Below, one piece after another: positions 63,239-64,000 of a stretch of 64,000 nt of DNA. Under the pieces are notes generated by a model. That model made no database searches and had not been told where the DNA came from. It was given only the letters and a program-made list of their open reading frames with translations. A program made the translations under genes and the position numbers. Each line of letters starts with the position of its first letter. Position 1 is the first letter of the stretch. The DNA is from Leminorella richardii (lineage in GTDB: Bacteria; Pseudomonadota; Gammaproteobacteria; Enterobacterales; Enterobacteriaceae), in NCBI RefSeq assembly GCF_900478135.1, contig NZ_LS483470.1, positions 3,912,275 to 3,976,274 of the forward strand. The letters are read 5' to 3'.

Positions 63239-63267
63239 ATTGTATAAATTGTACAGCCCCGAGTCAA
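63239..63267 (-). promoter_or_regulatory. Sigma-70 promoter of rpmH
   Basis: On the minus strand TTGACT (-35, 63262-63267) and TACAAT (-10, 63239-63244) are separated by exactly 17 bases, close to consensus and about 95 bases before the rpmH start. Confidence 0.85.
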
Positions 63268-63419
63268 TTCAGAACGCTTGCCTTCGTTTAAAAACTCGCA
63301 GTCGTCACTACGGTCTTCAGAACCTTTATGCCGATACCAGAAGCTGCCGCCGGGTAAAACAGGGCGAAAGTGCCGATAAACGGACGGGTTCGAAAAACGA
63401 TACGCACCACAAGTAGGGC

Positions 63420-63428
63420 TGTGGATTA
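63420..63428 (-). promoter_or_regulatory. DnaA box variant
   Basis: TGTGGATTA on the plus strand differs at one position from TGTGGATAA. Confidence 0.4.
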
Positions 63429-63522
63429 TACGGCCTCCTTGAAAAATGGCAAGGATCCTGCTGCGATCCTGAGCAAATTATTGAGATCCTTTTTTGCCTG
63501 AAGCCGAGCGGTGCATTGGGGG

Positions 63523-63531
63523 TTATCCACA
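63523..63531 (+). promoter_or_regulatory. DnaA box, perfect consensus
   Basis: TTATCCACA, the high-affinity DnaA box, in the dnaA upstream region; likely used for autorepression of dnaA. Confidence 0.88.
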
Positions 63532-63579
63532 GGGCAATTGTTGCTTTCTAGAGGCAACCCGGCGTAGAATTCCCCCTTC

Positions 63580-63600
63580 GGGCTCCGGTGGGAGCCCTTT
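63580..63600 (+). terminator. GC-rich hairpin with short T run in the dnaA upstream region
   Basis: Arms GGGCTCC and GGAGCCC with a GGTG loop, followed by TTT. Position between the two DnaA boxes suggests an attenuator or a boundary between promoters. Confidence 0.5.
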
Positions 63601-63671
63601 CCACGTTTATGTCGTAACTTTTTGATCTAAGTGGACACTCGGTGGATTTATTCAGGTAAACTGCCGGAGCC

Positions 63672-63680
63672 TGTGGATAA
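63672..63680 (-). promoter_or_regulatory. DnaA box, perfect consensus (inverted)
   Basis: TGTGGATAA, the reverse complement of TTATCCACA, about 250 bases before dnaA. Confidence 0.88.
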
Positions 63681-63931
63681 ATAGACGATCTTGCGGTGAG
63701 ATAGAGAAGATCTCTTTTGCGCTTTACGCTATTATCTATGGATGCCGAAAAACGCGCCCGTTGGCGCACTAGAGGGAGACGGATCCTGCATCCGGATCCT
63801 TGTGCGTCTGTCGGCGTCGTTCATCATAACGTCAGGCCGTAGACTATTCGCGGTAAAGGATCGAAGCGGGAAAGGTCTGCTTCTTTTACTTTACCTTTGG
63901 TTATTGATTTTTTGTTCGAGTGGAGTCCGCC

Positions 63932-64000
63932 GTGTCACTTTCTCTTTGGCAGCAGTGCCTTGCCCGACTGCAAGATGAATTACCTGCCACAGAATTCAGC
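63932..64000 (+). CDS. dnaA: Chromosomal replication initiator DnaA, 5' end only
   Basis: The first 23 codons: SLSLWQQCLARLQDELPATE is identical to the start of E. coli DnaA. GTG start with TGGAGT upstream. The gene continues beyond the window. Confidence 0.97.
   Translation, partial: MSLSLWQQCLARLQDELPATEFS

Larger units (their letters stand above)
63140..63931. promoter_or_regulatory. rpmH-dnaA divergent control region
   Basis: A 792-base non-coding region between the divergent rpmH and dnaA. It has the rpmH promoter on the left, DnaA boxes, nine GATC sites between 63454 and 63862 (against fewer than two expected by chance) and a GC-rich hairpin GGGCTCC/GGAGCCC at 63580-63597. This fits a dnaA autoregulatory region with SeqA/Dam control. 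oriC proper in Enterobacterales lies elsewhere (by mnmG/mioC), so I do not call it an origin. Confidence 0.75.

Noticed and set aside
63140..63931. Possible oriC next to dnaA
   Set aside because: Only two perfect DnaA boxes and no run of AT-rich 13-mers; in Enterobacterales oriC lies by mnmG/mioC, away from dnaA. Better explained as the dnaA control region.

Overview
The window looks like a stretch of an Enterobacterales chromosome ending at the start of dnaA. The right end has the conserved block mnmE-yidC-yidD-rnpA-rpmH / dnaA (minus strand, then dnaA on plus). yieH, adeP, mdtG, hosA, phr, ggt and the dms genes all resemble E. coli proteins closely. Gene density is high and there are no rRNA, tRNA, insertion-sequence or CRISPR signatures. 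The genus cannot be fixed from the sequence alone. The gene mix (aryl polyene cluster, hydroxyarylic acid decarboxylase, DMSO-reductase-type operon) would suit an environmental or gut enterobacterium.

Layout. 0-2.6 kb: a polar amino acid ABC transporter (binding protein plus two permeases, no ATPase in view). 2.6-6.2 kb: mdtG, yieH and the adenine permease adeP with a PurR-like operator. 6.3-9.2 kb: hosA divergent from a UbiX/UbiD-type decarboxylase operon, with two perfect 14-bp palindromes in between. 9.2-11.9 kb: three unrecognised genes, one with a very long Glu-Pro repeat made of about 43 copies of a hexanucleotide. 11.9-28.2 kb: a complete aryl polyene (APE) pigment cluster: a tightly overlapping minus-strand operon apeC to apeR plus a phosphopantetheinyl transferase, with divergent apeA and apeB. 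28.4-36.1 kb: a translationally coupled three-gene unit encoding a kinase-like/SF1 helicase/nuclease protein of 2016 aa, a DUF3137-like membrane protein and a LemA protein. This is the best candidate for an undescribed system.

36.2-41.4 kb: a serine hydrolase, a frameshifted ybgA, phr photolyase and ggt, whose 3' end overlaps phr. 41.7-45.1 kb: a GFA-family protein, then an M20 amidohydrolase with a sigma-54-type promoter and an MHS-family transporter. 45.7-50.2 kb: dmsABC plus a DmsD-like chaperone behind a perfect FNR box. 50.3-59.1 kb: EamA, OPT and DASS transporters, a DUF2628 protein and two tandem paralogous lipoproteins. 59.3-64 kb: mnmE, yidC, yidD, rnpA, rpmH, the dnaA control region (DnaA boxes, dense GATC) and the first codons of dnaA.

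In E. coli adeP and yieH lie about 10 kb from mnmE. Here about 53 kb separates them, so most of the accessory content sits between two otherwise familiar landmarks.
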